Origin: Rana temporaria
Taxonomy: Eukaryota; Chordata; Amphibia; Anura; Ranidae
DNA length: 64,000 bases
NCBI RefSeq assembly: GCF_905171775.1
Contig: NC_053490.1
Span: 518,372,816-518,436,815, forward strand
Direction of reading: 5' to 3'
Position 1 is the first letter of the stretch; each line of letters opens with the position of its first letter. Positions 55,500-64,000 of this stretch are shown here, piece after piece. Position numbers and translations under genes: made by a program. Below the pieces are notes generated by a model. It searched no databases. It worked only from the letters and a program-made list of their open reading frames with translations, and was not told where the DNA came from.

Positions 55500-55800
55500 A
55501 AGGTGTTCTACGAAAAGACAAGGGGAGAGGAGAGGTGGCTGAATGATGGGATCTTCCTGAGTGTAAACCGACTGACATCCTTGTAGTCTGGAAATATTTT
55601 ATTTTCTCCTCTCAGACCTCACAGACTAGCTTGTCTTAAAAGAGAAGTATGGGTTTGACCATATAATGTCGGGATCCACCCAGAGCCCTGACCAGCTGCT
55701 GGCTCAGCCTCAACGTGAACCGCTGAGCCAGCAGCTCCCACCCCCCTCCACAGCCTGGCGCTTCAGTGAGCACTGGAGGGGAAGAGCCAAAGACTGATGT
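55500..55800. other. No gene recognised
   Basis: Contains a short inverted pair, GCTGCTGGCTCAGC near 55693 with GCTGAGCCAGCAGC near 55721. No exon. Confidence 0.4.
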
Positions 55801-55802
55801 CG

Positions 55803-56173
55803 CGTACACATGGTCGGAATTTCCGATGGAAAAAGTCCGATGGGAGCTTTTCATCGGATATTCCGACCGTGTGTATGCCCCATCTGACTTTTTCCGTCTG
55901 AATTTCTGACGGACTTAGATAGAGAGCGGGTTCTCTATTTTTCCGACGGAAAAAAATCAGTTTGTCTGTATGGAATTCCGATGCACTAAAAACCACGCAT
56001 TCTCGGAATCAAGTCGACGCATGCTCGGAAGCATTGAACTCAATTTTTCTCGGCTCGCCGTAGTGTTGTACGTCATCGTGTTTTTGACGGTTGGAATTTG
56101 GTGTGACCGTGTGTATGCAAGACAGCTTGAGTGGAATTCTGTCGGAAAAACCATCCGTGTGTACAGGGCATTA
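55803..56173. mobile_element. MITE, GTACACATGGTCGGAAT type
   Basis: Left GCGTACACATGGTCGGAATTTCC pairs with right ATCCGTGTGTACAGGGCATTA by its core GTACAC. Internal arms include TCCGATGG and TTCCGACGG. Same group as 35798. Confidence 0.65.
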
Positions 56174-56296
56174 TATTTCTGGCTTTGGCTCCATACTTAC
56201 CTCATAACAATTCACTTTAATTTGTGTAAGTACCCAGGATTGGCAAATTCACCAGTTCCTGTGATTCCTAATGTTACACTAGACTAATTACATTCT

Positions 56297-56987
56297 GGCC
56301 CAGATTCACGTAGAACTGCGGCGGCGTAACGTATCGTAGATACGTTACACCGCCGCAAGTTTTCATCGCAAGTGCCTCAAAGCACTTGCATGAAAACTTA
56401 CGCTGGCGGCCTCCAGCTTAAGCCCGCGTAATTCAAAGGGGCGTGTGCCATTAAAATTAGGTGCGCTCCCGCGCCGGACCTACTGCGCATGCTCCGTTTT
56501 GAAATTCCTGCCGTGCTTTGCGCGAAGTGACGTAATTTTTTCGAACGGCGACGTGCGTAGCGCACTTTCGTATTCCCGGACGTCTTACGCAAGGACAAAA
56601 AAAATTCAAATTCCAACGCGGGAACGACGGCCATACTTTATACAGCACATACGTGGGCTGTGTAAAGTTAGGGCAGCAAAAACGACAACTAACTTTGCGA
56701 CGGGAAACTAGACTAGCAGCGACGTAGCAAACGCAAAAAAACGTCGTGGGTCGCCGTAACTACTAATTTGCATCCCCGACGCTGGTTTACGACGCAAACT
56801 CCACCCAGCGGCGGCCGAGGTATTGCATCTTAAGATCCGACAGTGTAATTAAATTACACCTGTCGGATCTTAGGGCTAACTATGCGTAACTGATTCTATG
56901 AATCAGTCGCATAGTTAGGAAGACACTACAGAGATACAACGGCATATCAGGAGATACGCCGTCGTATCTCTTTTGTGGATCTGGGCC
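56297..56987 (+). mobile_element. GGGCCAGATTC-family MITE, subfamily B
   Basis: Ends GGCCCAGATTCACG and GTGGATCTGGGCC with TCT duplicated. Next to the left end is the palindrome GTAACGTATCGTAGATACGTTAC. Contains CGACGGCCATACTTTATACA. The copy at 63517 belongs to the same subfamily. Confidence 0.92.
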
Positions 56988-57010
56988 TCTATTTTTATAG
57001 ATACTCTCTA

Positions 57011-57066
57011 GCATCCGCCCCTGAGGAAGTGTGCAATACACGAAACGCGTCGGTCATCTAGGATGC
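57011..57066 (+). ncRNA. Hammerhead ribozyme-like motif, type I, best stem I
   Basis: Outer stem I GCATCC (57011-57016) pairs perfectly with GGATGC (57061-57066), inner stem I CC/GG (57019-57020 with 57052-57053). Core CTGAGGA (57021-57027), extra A (57028), stem II GTGT/ACAC (57029-57032 with 57038-57041) with loop GCAAT, GAAA (57042-57045), self-complementary stem III ACGCGT (57045-57050), cleavage base C (57051). N7 is G, which the consensus allows. The bipartite stem I with an internal loop resembles the tertiary-contact arrangement of natural hammerheads. Confidence 0.72.
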
Positions 57067-57220
57067 AATCTCATGCTGGTCATTGGGAATTCTTCTAGAT
57101 TTATCATCCACAACCCATTATACTGACATATAAGTTTTTTTATACATCAAACCTCCACTGGTCAATGCCCTCATTTAAAGTCCCAATTTCCTCTTTCATA
57201 CAGCTCTATAACTCAGACAC
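57067..57220 (+). other. Retroelement tail after the hammerhead motif
   Basis: Unassigned sequence between the ribozyme motif and the next MITE. No gene. Confidence 0.3.
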
Positions 57221-57223
57221 TAT

Positions 57224-57938
57224 GGCCCAGATTCTCGTAGAATCGCCTATCTTTAGACGGGCGTAGCGCATCTGAGATACACTATGCGGCCGTAACTTAG
57301 AGCGGCATGTCCGGTATTCTCAAAGAACTTGCGCTTTAAGTTACACCGGGGTAGTGTAACTGGGCCGGCGTAAGCCCGCCTAATTCAAATGTGGAAGTGG
57401 TGGGCGTGTTTTATTGACGCTATTTTTTCGAACGGCGCATGCGCGCGCATGCTCAGTATCACGTAGAATTTTCAAATTAAATTGCGCCCGCTCAATGTCT
57501 AGTCGATGTGAATGTAACTTATGTCCAGCCCCATTCACGGACGACTTACTTACCTAAAAAAATTTGACGCTGTTCCAACGTCCATACCTAACATTGGTAC
57601 GCCTCATCTACGCCTCATAGAGCAGGGGTAACTTTACGCCCAAAAAAGCCTAACGTAAACGATGTAAAAAAAGCGCCGGCCGCACGTACGTTTTGAGAAT
57701 CGGCGTATCTAGCTCATTACCATATTCGACGTGTAAATCGACGGAAGCGCCACCTGGCGGCCAGCGTAAATATGCAACTTAGATACGACGGCGTAAGAGA
57801 CTTACGCCGGTCGGATCTAAGACAAATCTATGCGTAACTGATTCTAAGAATCAGGCGCATAGATACGATGCCTCAAACTCAGAGTTACAACGGCGTATAT
57901 GGAGATACGCCGGCGTAACTCCTACGAGAATCTGGGCC
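57224..57938 (+). mobile_element. GGGCCAGATTC-family MITE with perfect ends
   Basis: The left 17 bases GGCCCAGATTCTCGTAG are exactly complementary to the right CTACGAGAATCTGGGCC. TAT is duplicated (57221-57223 and 57939-57941). This gives the clearest view of the termini and the 3-bp target duplication. Inserted into a TTAA-family fragment that resumes at 57942. Confidence 0.95.
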
Positions 57939-57941
57939 TAT

Positions 57942-58315
57942 GACTTTCACACAAACCAATTAATATACACTTATTGGGATTTTTTTTTTTTTTTACCAAA
58001 GACATGTAGAATACATTTTGCCCTGAATTTATGAAGAAATTTGATATTTATAATTTTTTATTGCATTTTTTATAACAGAAAGTAAAAAATACAGTTTTTT
58101 TTTTTTCAAAATTTTCATTTTTTTTTCATTTATTTAATAAAAAATACCACCAAATGAAAGCTCTATTTATGTGAAAAAAAAATGATGTAAATTTCATTTG
58201 GGTACAGTGTTGCATGACCGTGCAACTACCAGTTGAAGTAGCGCAGTGCTAAATAGCAAAAAATGTCCTGGTCATGAAGGGGGTAAAATCGTCCGGAGCT
58301 CAAGTGGTTGAAAAA
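57942..58315 (+). repeat. TTAA-CCACTT family fragment
   Basis: ACACAAACCAATTAATATAC, CATTTGGGTACAGTGTTGCA and a final GGAGCTCAAGTGGTT match the right part of the family. Confidence 0.6.
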
Positions 58316-58440
58316 CTTTTAGAACCCCCATCGGGAAATCCACTGTACTGCGTTCACCAAAAGCAGAAACATGAGTTTTACGTTGATTTGCCGTTTAACC
58401 TTCCGATATGAAAATGGAACCCGCATTAAGTAAATTCACC

Positions 58441-58446
58441 TTTATT
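58441..58446 (-). promoter_or_regulatory. Possible GJA5 polyadenylation signal
   Basis: AATAAA on the minus strand, 2.26 kb downstream of the GJA5 stop codon. A 3' UTR of this length would include two mobile elements. This is a bare hexamer match and weak evidence. Confidence 0.2.
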
Positions 58447-58726
58447 AAACTTCTTCTTGACACAAAGTTTTAGGTCTCTCACACGCGGGGCACCAGAGAA
58501 TGTTTAACGTAAATTCCAGAGTCTTTCCCCCATCCAGCAAGCCCGGGTGTGGCAGACAGCCTCCCATAGAACTGAATGGCGCCGTATTTGCGTACACGCT
58601 GGTGATGTCATAAACATGGGTATGGACTCTTTCACATTGGGCGGACTTCACCTCAGCGGGAGATCTCTCCACTGATCCCCTCTGATCAGGCAGGTGACAG
58701 GTCGTGTCCGTTCCGCTTATCTATAT

Positions 58727-58821
58727 AAAACCCTTAAGCCACAAATCACAGTACAAAAAAATTGTTACATTCCAGACCCAAAATAGATTGTTTTCTACGG
58801 CTATTAAAATACGCAACAATA
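58727..58821. repeat. 95-bp duplication, distal copy
   Basis: Identical to 60567-60661 except for two adjacent bases (TATTAAAAT here, TATATAAAT there), in the same orientation, 1.84 kb apart. No inverted ends or target duplication were seen, so it looks like a local segmental duplication. Confidence 0.95.
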
Positions 58822-58842
58822 TGGGCGGTTGGATATAAATGG

Positions 58843-59646
58843 TAGACATGTGCAATTAGTTTAGTTCTGAATTAGTTTTTTAACAAATTCGTTAATTCTG
58901 AAATCTCTGAAATGTCAAAATTCCAAAATTTCAATATTCCGACATTCGAAATTTCGGAAATTTCACAATTCGGAATTTCGGAAATTTCAAAATTCGGAAT
59001 TTCGGAAATTTCAAAATTCGGAATTTCGGAAATTTCAAAATTCGGAATTTCGGAAATTTCAAAATTCGGAATTTCGGAAAATTCAAAATTCAAAATTTTG
59101 AAAATTTCTGACATTCTAAAATTTCGAAAGTACAAAAATCGGATATTTGAAATTCTGAAATTTAAAATTCGGAAATTTAAAATTCGGAAATTTAAAATTC
59201 GGAAATGTGAAATTCGGAAATTCGAAAATTAGGAATTCGAAAATCGGAGATTCGAAAGTTAGAAATTCAAAAATCGGAGATTCGAAATTCAGAAATTCAA
59301 AAATCGGAAGTTCGAAATTCAGAAATTCGAAAATTTTCGAATTTCGAAAATTCGGAATTCAGAAATTCGGAAATTAGAATTTCTGAAATTTTAAATTTGC
59401 GAAATTTTTAATTTACGACATTTTGAATTTCCAAAATCTCGAGTTTTCACATTTCCGAAATTCTGAATTTCCGAAATTTGTATATTCGAAAATTTGAAAA
59501 TTCTAAATTCAAAATTTCGGAAATTAGAAAATATGGAAATTCTGAGATTCGAAAATTTTCAGATTTTCTAATTTCCGAATTTCCCAAATTTCAGAATAAA
59601 GCAAAAAAACAAAAATGAATGAATTTTTCGGCAGTGCACATGTCTA
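58843..59646. mobile_element. AT-rich foldback element made of TTCGGAA words
   Basis: Ends TAGACATGTGCA and TGCACATGTCTA are perfect 12-bp inverted repeats. The interior is a degenerate tandem of AAATTTC, AATTCGGAATTTCG and similar words (period about 24 bp over 58960-59100), so it can pair with itself in many registers. A related block lies at 62212-62650, on the other side of GJA5. TA at the ends suggests a mariner-type target. Confidence 0.8.
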
Positions 59647-59904
59647 ATAAATGAACCTTCTGTTAATTTACATCCGACGATCATGTGATCCGATCTGCCA
59701 GACTGATGGAGAATGAACCCCTCATCCATCTGTTTTTAGCAGATAAAATACGAATGTTGGCAGATAAACGGACATGTCCATTTATATCAGCTGCTCCATA
59801 GCGGTCAATCAATGATCCATTGGGTCCTCCTAAAAAAACTGAAAGGTGGACCTGATCGGTGGAAGGGGCCTTCAACGTATGGGCGTATGCAAAAAAACCC
59901 AATA

Positions 59905-60411
59905 CAGTGGAACCTCGGATTGTGAGTAACGCGGTTAACGAGTGTTTCGAGATACAAGGACTGTATTTCCTAATATCCTAACTCGGTTTGCAAGTGTTGT
60001 CTCGCAATACGAGCAGGATTCAGGCCAAAACGGTGTGCAGTACCGCATTTGGCCTGAGGTGGGGGGGCGCCAGAGCCGAGCGGTAAAAATCGGTGGTGTT
60101 CGGAAACGGCCGGAAAGGTCCGAGGACAGTTTGGCTGACCTCGACAAACCTCAGAAAGGCTCGTGAACGGAGTCTTTCCGAGGTTTGCTGAGGTCAGCCG
60201 AACTGTCCTTGGTCTTTCCGGCCGTTTCCGAGGCTCTCCGGTGCCCCCCGCCTCTGGTCACATGCGGTATTGCATGTCATTGAAGTCAATGAGGAACAAA
60301 TTATTTTCGTTTTCATTGACTTCAATGGGGAAACGCGCTTTGATATGCAAGTACTTTGGATTACCAGCATTCTCCTGGAACGGATTATGCTCGTAATCCG
60401 AGGTTCCACTG
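59905..60411. mobile_element. TA-flanked MITE, CAGTGGAACCTCGGATT ends
   Basis: Left CAGTGGAACCTCGGATTGTG and right AATCCGAGGTTCCACTG are inverted with TA on both sides. Inner arms carry AACCTCAGAAAGGCTC/GAGTCTTTCCGAGGTT-like pairing. It fits Tc1/mariner-type MITEs. It lies about 300 bp downstream of the GJA5 stop codon. Confidence 0.88.
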
Positions 60412-60566
60412 TAGTTCTATTTTTTTGCATACATCTGTATACTATACCCGAGTACATCCTTGCATAGCCCTTCACATCTATGGGAAACTGTAGAAGGCAC
60501 CTGGGCTTCCTGGACAGGAAGAATGCGCCAAAATTCACGTTGAAAGGGTTCCGGTGCCTCGGCACA

Positions 60567-60661
60567 AAAACCCTTAAGCCACAAATCACAGTACAAAAAA
60601 ATTGTTACATTCCAGACCCAAAATAGATTGTTTTCTACGGCTATATAAATACGCAACAATA
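60567..60661. repeat. 95-bp duplication, GJA5-proximal copy
   Basis: Begins AAAACCCTTAAGCCACAAAT, 39 bp downstream of the GJA5 stop, so it is in the presumed 3' UTR. See the partner at 58727-58821. Confidence 0.95.
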
Positions 60662-60700
60662 GGAAGGCTACAAAACCCTCTTGAAACCCCCAAAAAATGT

Positions 60701-61798
60701 TCACACTGCCAAATCATCTGAGCGGGCTTTGCTGCTGGTGCGGCTTGTCTTGCTCAAACGCCGACCGCCATGATAGTAACCGTTAGGCATGTTGTGTGGC
60801 GCAGAGTGATTGGTCACCGGAGCGTTTTGTGAATAGTTGATGTTGATGAATTGTCCTTGTCCGATGTCATCTTCAGTTTGGACCCTCTCGGTGGCAAAGT
60901 TGGCCGTGTTTTGTTGAGATGCGAGTGTGTCGTGGAAGGGGGCACCAAACTTGCCTTTGCCAGCGTTTAGACATTGGTTAAAATCTGGCGGAGGCGTACA
61001 GCTCTGGGAGCGATGCTCTGGCTCTATGGTGGCCACCTTTAAGGCATTTTGGCCACTTGGCGGTGGTCTAGTTATTTTCCGCTTAAGAGCCTTCCATGCC
61101 AAATAGTAGAGTTCCACTAAGCTCATCAGAAGTGAGAGTGTGGCCACCGCCAACATGAAAACGATGAATACGTTCTTCTCGGTTGGCCTGGATACGTAGC
61201 AGTTCACAGGATGTGGACAGGGTTTCCTCTTGCATATATAGAGGGTCTCCAGAAAGATTCCATACAGCATGTATTGTCCAACGATAAAAGCTACCTCCAT
61301 CACGGTGCGGATGAGAATGCTACACACGTACGTTTTTAACAAGCTTCCCTGGAGCCTGATTTTTCCGGTGATCTCATCCTTATACGGAAGTTCTAGTCTT
61401 TCAGTTGGGTACTCTTGCTGGTGGTAGCTTGAGTCTTTGTTCATGTCCTGTTTGGATTTCATTTCCTCCTCCCTAAACTTTTTCTTTTCCTCCACCCTGA
61501 TTGTGTGCATGGCATGCCCCATATAAAGTAAGGATGGAGTGGACACAAAAATTATCTGTAGGACCCAAAACCTGATGTGGGAGATGGGGAACGCTTTGTC
61601 GTAGCAAACGTTTTCGCAACCGGGTTGGGTGGTGTCACACATGAAGTCCGATTTTTCGTCTCCCCAGGAGGACTCCGCAGCGGTGCCGAGGACCAACATT
61701 CGGAAGATGAACAGGATGGTCAGCCATACTTTCCCCACCACTGTGGAATGCTTCTGTACTTCCTCTAAGAATTCCCCCAGGAAGGTCCAGTCACCCAT
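60701..61798 (-). CDS. GJA5: Gap junction protein alpha 5 (connexin 40)
   Basis: A complete 365-residue connexin in one exon, as is usual for connexins. The four transmembrane segments lie at about 21-41, 76-96, 152-175 and 207-231. Extracellular loop 1 has C54, C61 and C65 (CDTTQPGCENVC), loop 2 has C189, C194 and C200 (CKRKPCPHPVNC), the disulphide cysteines needed for hemichannel docking. Connexin 40 identity rests on the N-terminus MGDWTFLGEFLEEV, the tail motif SCTPPPDFNQC (266-276) and the C-terminus RRLSKTSRTSSKARSDDLAV, which closely match mammalian GJA5 rather than GJA8 or GJA3. It forms gap-junction channels between endothelial and atrial or conduction-system cells. The ATG sits in a strong context (GAGCCATGG). 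A 3' splice site lies 24 bases upstream; the non-coding first exon is not identified. Confidence 0.97.
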   Translation of the reverse strand: MGDWTFLGEFLEEVQKHSTVVGKVWLTILFIFRMLVLGTAAESSWGDEKSDFMCDTTQPGCENVCYDKAFPISHIRFWVLQIIFVSTPSLLYMGHAMHTIRVEEKKKFREEEMKSKQDMNKDSSYHQQEYPTERLELPYKDEITGKIRLQGSLLKTYVCSILIRTVMEVAFIVGQYMLYGIFLETLYICKRKPCPHPVNCYVSRPTEKNVFIVFMLAVATLSLLMSLVELYYLAWKALKRKITRPPPSGQNALKVATIEPEHRSQSCTPPPDFNQCLNAGKGKFGAPFHDTLASQQNTANFATERVQTEDDIGQGQFININYSQNAPVTNHSAPHNMPNGYYHGGRRLSKTSRTSSKARSDDLAV

Positions 61799-61821
61799 GG
61801 CTCCTTGTCTTGGTCAGGCAC

Positions 61822-61840
61822 TCTGTGAAAGTGAGAAATA
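61822..61840 (-). promoter_or_regulatory. GJA5 coding-exon 3' splice site
   Basis: The minus strand reads TTTCTCACTTTCACAG, then AGTGCCTGACC and the GJA5 ATG. A pyrimidine-rich tract followed by CAG fits the known connexin structure of a non-coding exon 1 spliced just before the start codon. Confidence 0.75.
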
Positions 61841-61924
61841 TCTTGAATATAACCATACTTCATAAAAGCCTAACTTTAATTAAGATAAAAATGATCCCTT
61901 GCAGTGGGGCTGCACCCTCAAGTA

Positions 61925-62115
61925 TTAAAGGGGTTGTAAAGCTTTGTGTTTTTTCACCTTAATCCCCCCCCGAGCCCCCATTTTACTTACCTAAACCCTG
62001 AATCTCCGTGGGCACGATCCCGCCTTGCTTTCCCCCCAGCTCCTCATTGGATGATTAATAGCAGCCCAGCCATTAGCTCTCACTGCTGTCAATCAAATAA
62101 ATGACGCGGCACGCC
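61925..62115. repeat. MITE fragment, AAAGGGGTTGTAAAGC type
   Basis: TTAAAGGGGTTGTAAAGCTT and CACTGCTGTCAATCAAATAA match the left half of the element at 47567-48068. The right half is lost. Confidence 0.65.
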
Positions 62116-62211
62116 GGGCGGTGGAGCCGAGTGATACAGTCGGCGCCACTGGTAGGCTGCATCTGACAGGCACTAGTGAGGCTGCATCTGACAGGCACTG
62201 GTAGGCTGTGC

Positions 62212-62650
62212 ATGTGCAATTCATTTAGTTACAAATTTGTTTAACAAATTTAGACAAATTTGGTAATTCGTAAATGTCCGAATTTTAAAATTTGTCCGAA
62301 TATTAAAAAATTAGAATTTTTTTCGAAATTCTGAAAAATCTAAATTTCGAAAATACTGAAAATCGAAATGTCGGAAATTCTGAAAATCAAAATTTCGGAA
62401 ATTTGGAAATTCAAAAATAAGGATGAAAATCTGAAAATTCAAAAGAACAAACATCCAAAAATATCAGAATTTTCTAATTTTTCTGAAATTTTCGGAAATT
62501 CTGAAAAACAAAAATGTCCGAAATTCTGAAAATCTAAACTTTGGAAATTCGGGAAAATCTAAATTTCCGAAATTGAAAATTTGAAAATTCGGAAATCCGA
62601 AAAGAAGAATGAAAATCCAATAGTTCAAAAACCTGTAAATTGGAAATAAT
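62212..62650. repeat. AT-rich TTCGGAA-word element, second copy
   Basis: GTGCAATTCATTTAGTTACA at the left matches the left edge of the element at 58843. The interior is built of AATTCTGAAAAT, AAATTTCGGAAAT and similar words. The right end is not resolved. It lies 0.4 kb upstream of the GJA5 coding exon. Confidence 0.65.
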
Positions 62651-62748
62651 AACTAATAATTACTCAACTATTAAATTATAGGTATTGGAATTTCCTTTCA
62701 AATTTGGCTGTTAGTGAGCATAACAAATATGGATTTATCCAAAGTTAA

Positions 62749-63225
62749 AGCGGATCTCCACTCTAAAGTGGAGTCCCGCTGATCGGAACCCTCCCCCCCT
62801 CCGGTGTCACATTTGACACCTTTCAGGGGGGAGGGGGGTGCAGATACCTGTCTACAGACAGGTATCTGCACCCACTTCCGGCCCTACGATACGGGCAAAG
62901 GACGGGTTTTTTCCTTACCTTCCGTCCGTCCCCCGTTGTATGCTGGGAACACTCGGCTCCCAGCACACAGCGGGAGCCAATCGGCGGGCGCAGCGCGACT
63001 CGCGCATGCGCCGTAGGGAACCGGGCAGTGAAGCCGGAGCGCTTCACTTCCTGGTTCCCTCACCGTGGATGGAGGGGGGAGCAGCAGGGTGACGAGCGAT
63101 CGCTCGTCATCTGCTGCGATCACCGCTGGACTCCAGGACAGGTAAGTGTCCTTATATTAAAAGTCAGCAGCTGCAGTATTTGTAGCTGCTGGCTTTTAAT
63201 ACATGTTTTTAGTGGCACATCCACT
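62749..63225. mobile_element. TTAA MITE, AGCGGATCTCCACT type
   Basis: TTAA at 62745-62748 and 63226-63229. The ends AGCGGATCTCCACT and AGTGGCACATCCACT are weakly inverted. The inner hairpins TATTAAAAGTCAGCAGCT/AGCTGCTGGCTTTTAATA and CAGATACCTGTCTACAGACA are clear. Confidence 0.65.
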
Positions 63226-63279
63226 TTAAGAATTATCTAAAATAACAAATGCCGTATCTAAATGAATGGAACATAATGA

Positions 63280-63298
63280 ATTAATAATAATAAATAAC

Positions 63299-63337
<39 letters not shown>
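63280..63337 (+). repeat. (AAT)n microsatellite
   Basis: About 15 AAT triplets. Codes a poly-Asn run in one frame, which is not a gene. Confidence 0.95.
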
Positions 63338-63339
<2 letters not shown>

Positions 63340-63516
63340 CGTATTATTATTAACATTTATTATTAATTTTTTTCCATTTCATTTGTTAAGATGTGGCATT
63401 CTTTATTTCGGACAATTTGTAATTTCAGATAAATTCGTATTCACTTACAGCCAAATTTGAAAGGAAATTACAATACCTATAATTTAATAGTTAAGTTATT
63501 ATTAGTTAGTTAGTTT

Positions 63517-64000
63517 GGGCCAGATTCACGTAGAATTGCGGCGGCGTAACGTATCGTAGATACGTTAGACCGCCGCAAGTTTTCATCGCAAGTGCCTGAT
63601 TCACAGAGCACTTGCAATGAAAACCTACGCCGGTGGCCTCCAGCGTAAGCCCGCGTAATTTAAATGGGCATGTGCAATTTAAATTAGGCGCGCTCCCGCG
63701 TCGGACCTACTGCGCATGCTCCGTTTCAAAATTCCCGCCGTGCTTTGCGCGCCGTGACGTCATTTTTTCGAACGGCGACGCGCGTAGCGTAATTCCGTAT
63801 TCCCGGACGGCTTACGCAAACAACGTTAATTTTAAAATTTCGACGCGGGAACGACGGCCATACTTTATACAGCAATACGATTGCTGTGTAAAGTTAAGGC
63901 ACCAAAAACGACGACTAACTTTGCGACGGGAAACTAGACTAGCGGCGACGTAGCGAACGCGAAAATCCATCGTGAATCGCCGTAACTCCTAATTTGCATA
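63517..64000 (+). mobile_element. GGGCCAGATTC-family MITE, subfamily B, cut by window end
   Basis: The left end GGGCCAGATTCACGTAG, then GTAACGTATCGTAGATACGTTA and CGACGGCCATACTTTATACA, follow the copy at 56297 closely. The right third lies beyond the window. Confidence 0.9.

Noticed and set aside
63266..63460. Open frame with a poly-Asn run
   Set aside because: The run is an AAT microsatellite; no homology or exon signals.
1..64000. Endogenous retrovirus sequences, tRNA or rRNA genes
   Set aside because: No gag/pol/env-like frames, LTR pairs, tRNA cloverleaf or rRNA segments were recognised by eye.

Overview
The window looks like vertebrate nuclear DNA, most likely from an anuran amphibian. 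It holds two protein-coding loci, both on the minus strand: the first recognisable coding exon of ACP6 (11755-11952) and the complete single coding exon of GJA5, connexin 40 (60701-61798). ACP6 and GJA5 are neighbours in the same relative orientation on human chromosome 1q21, so this is conserved synteny. The frog assignment is inferred from the divergence of the two proteins and from the repeat content (Penelope-like, Tc1, L2/CR1-like and very many short inverted-repeat elements). I cannot name the species.

Almost everything else is transposable elements and tandem repeats. Four groups recur. (1) At least twelve copies of a ~700-bp element have ends reading GGGCCAGATTC and 3-bp target duplications; together they cover about 13% of the window. 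(2) Elements bounded by TTAA start CCACTT or A(G)NGGTTGTA, and many are themselves hosts for group 1. (3) hAT-like elements have CAG.G or TAGGGC ends; four show perfect 8-bp target duplications. (4) Tc1/mariner relics include two broken transposase genes. There is also one L2/CR1-like LINE (42.0-45.0 kb) with a 795-codon open reverse-transcriptase frame, and a 5'-truncated Penelope-like element (46.0-47.5 kb).

Layout: 0-11.7 kb, repeats inside the presumed ACP6 intron 1; 11.75-11.95 kb, ACP6 exon; 12.1-13.8 kb, Tc1 with a nested hAT element; 16.1-17.2 kb, a 32-bp minisatellite open in all six frames; 17.45-17.8 kb, a CpG-rich promoter-like block, perhaps the true ACP6 5' end; 18.8-19.5 kb, a 35-bp minisatellite; 22.8-25.2 kb, a 58-bp minisatellite split by a hAT element; 26-41 kb, nested elements; 42-47.5 kb, LINE and Penelope-like element; 48.2-48.5 kb, non-repetitive sequence that may be a conserved regulatory element; 48.7-58.3 kb, nested elements; 58.7-60.7 kb, the region downstream of GJA5, with a 95-bp duplication; 60.7-61.8 kb, GJA5; 62-64 kb, more repeats.

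The most interesting signal is five small motifs (7.0, 27.0, 31.5, 46.05 and 57.0 kb) that fold as type I hammerhead self-cleaving ribozymes. Each has the CUGANGA-stem II-GAAA core and a short self-complementary stem III. One lies at the end of the Penelope-like element, where such ribozymes are known to occur. All five carry the same apparent extra base before stem II, which may define a subfamily. Element boundaries were found by eye and may be off by a few bases; no database search was possible.
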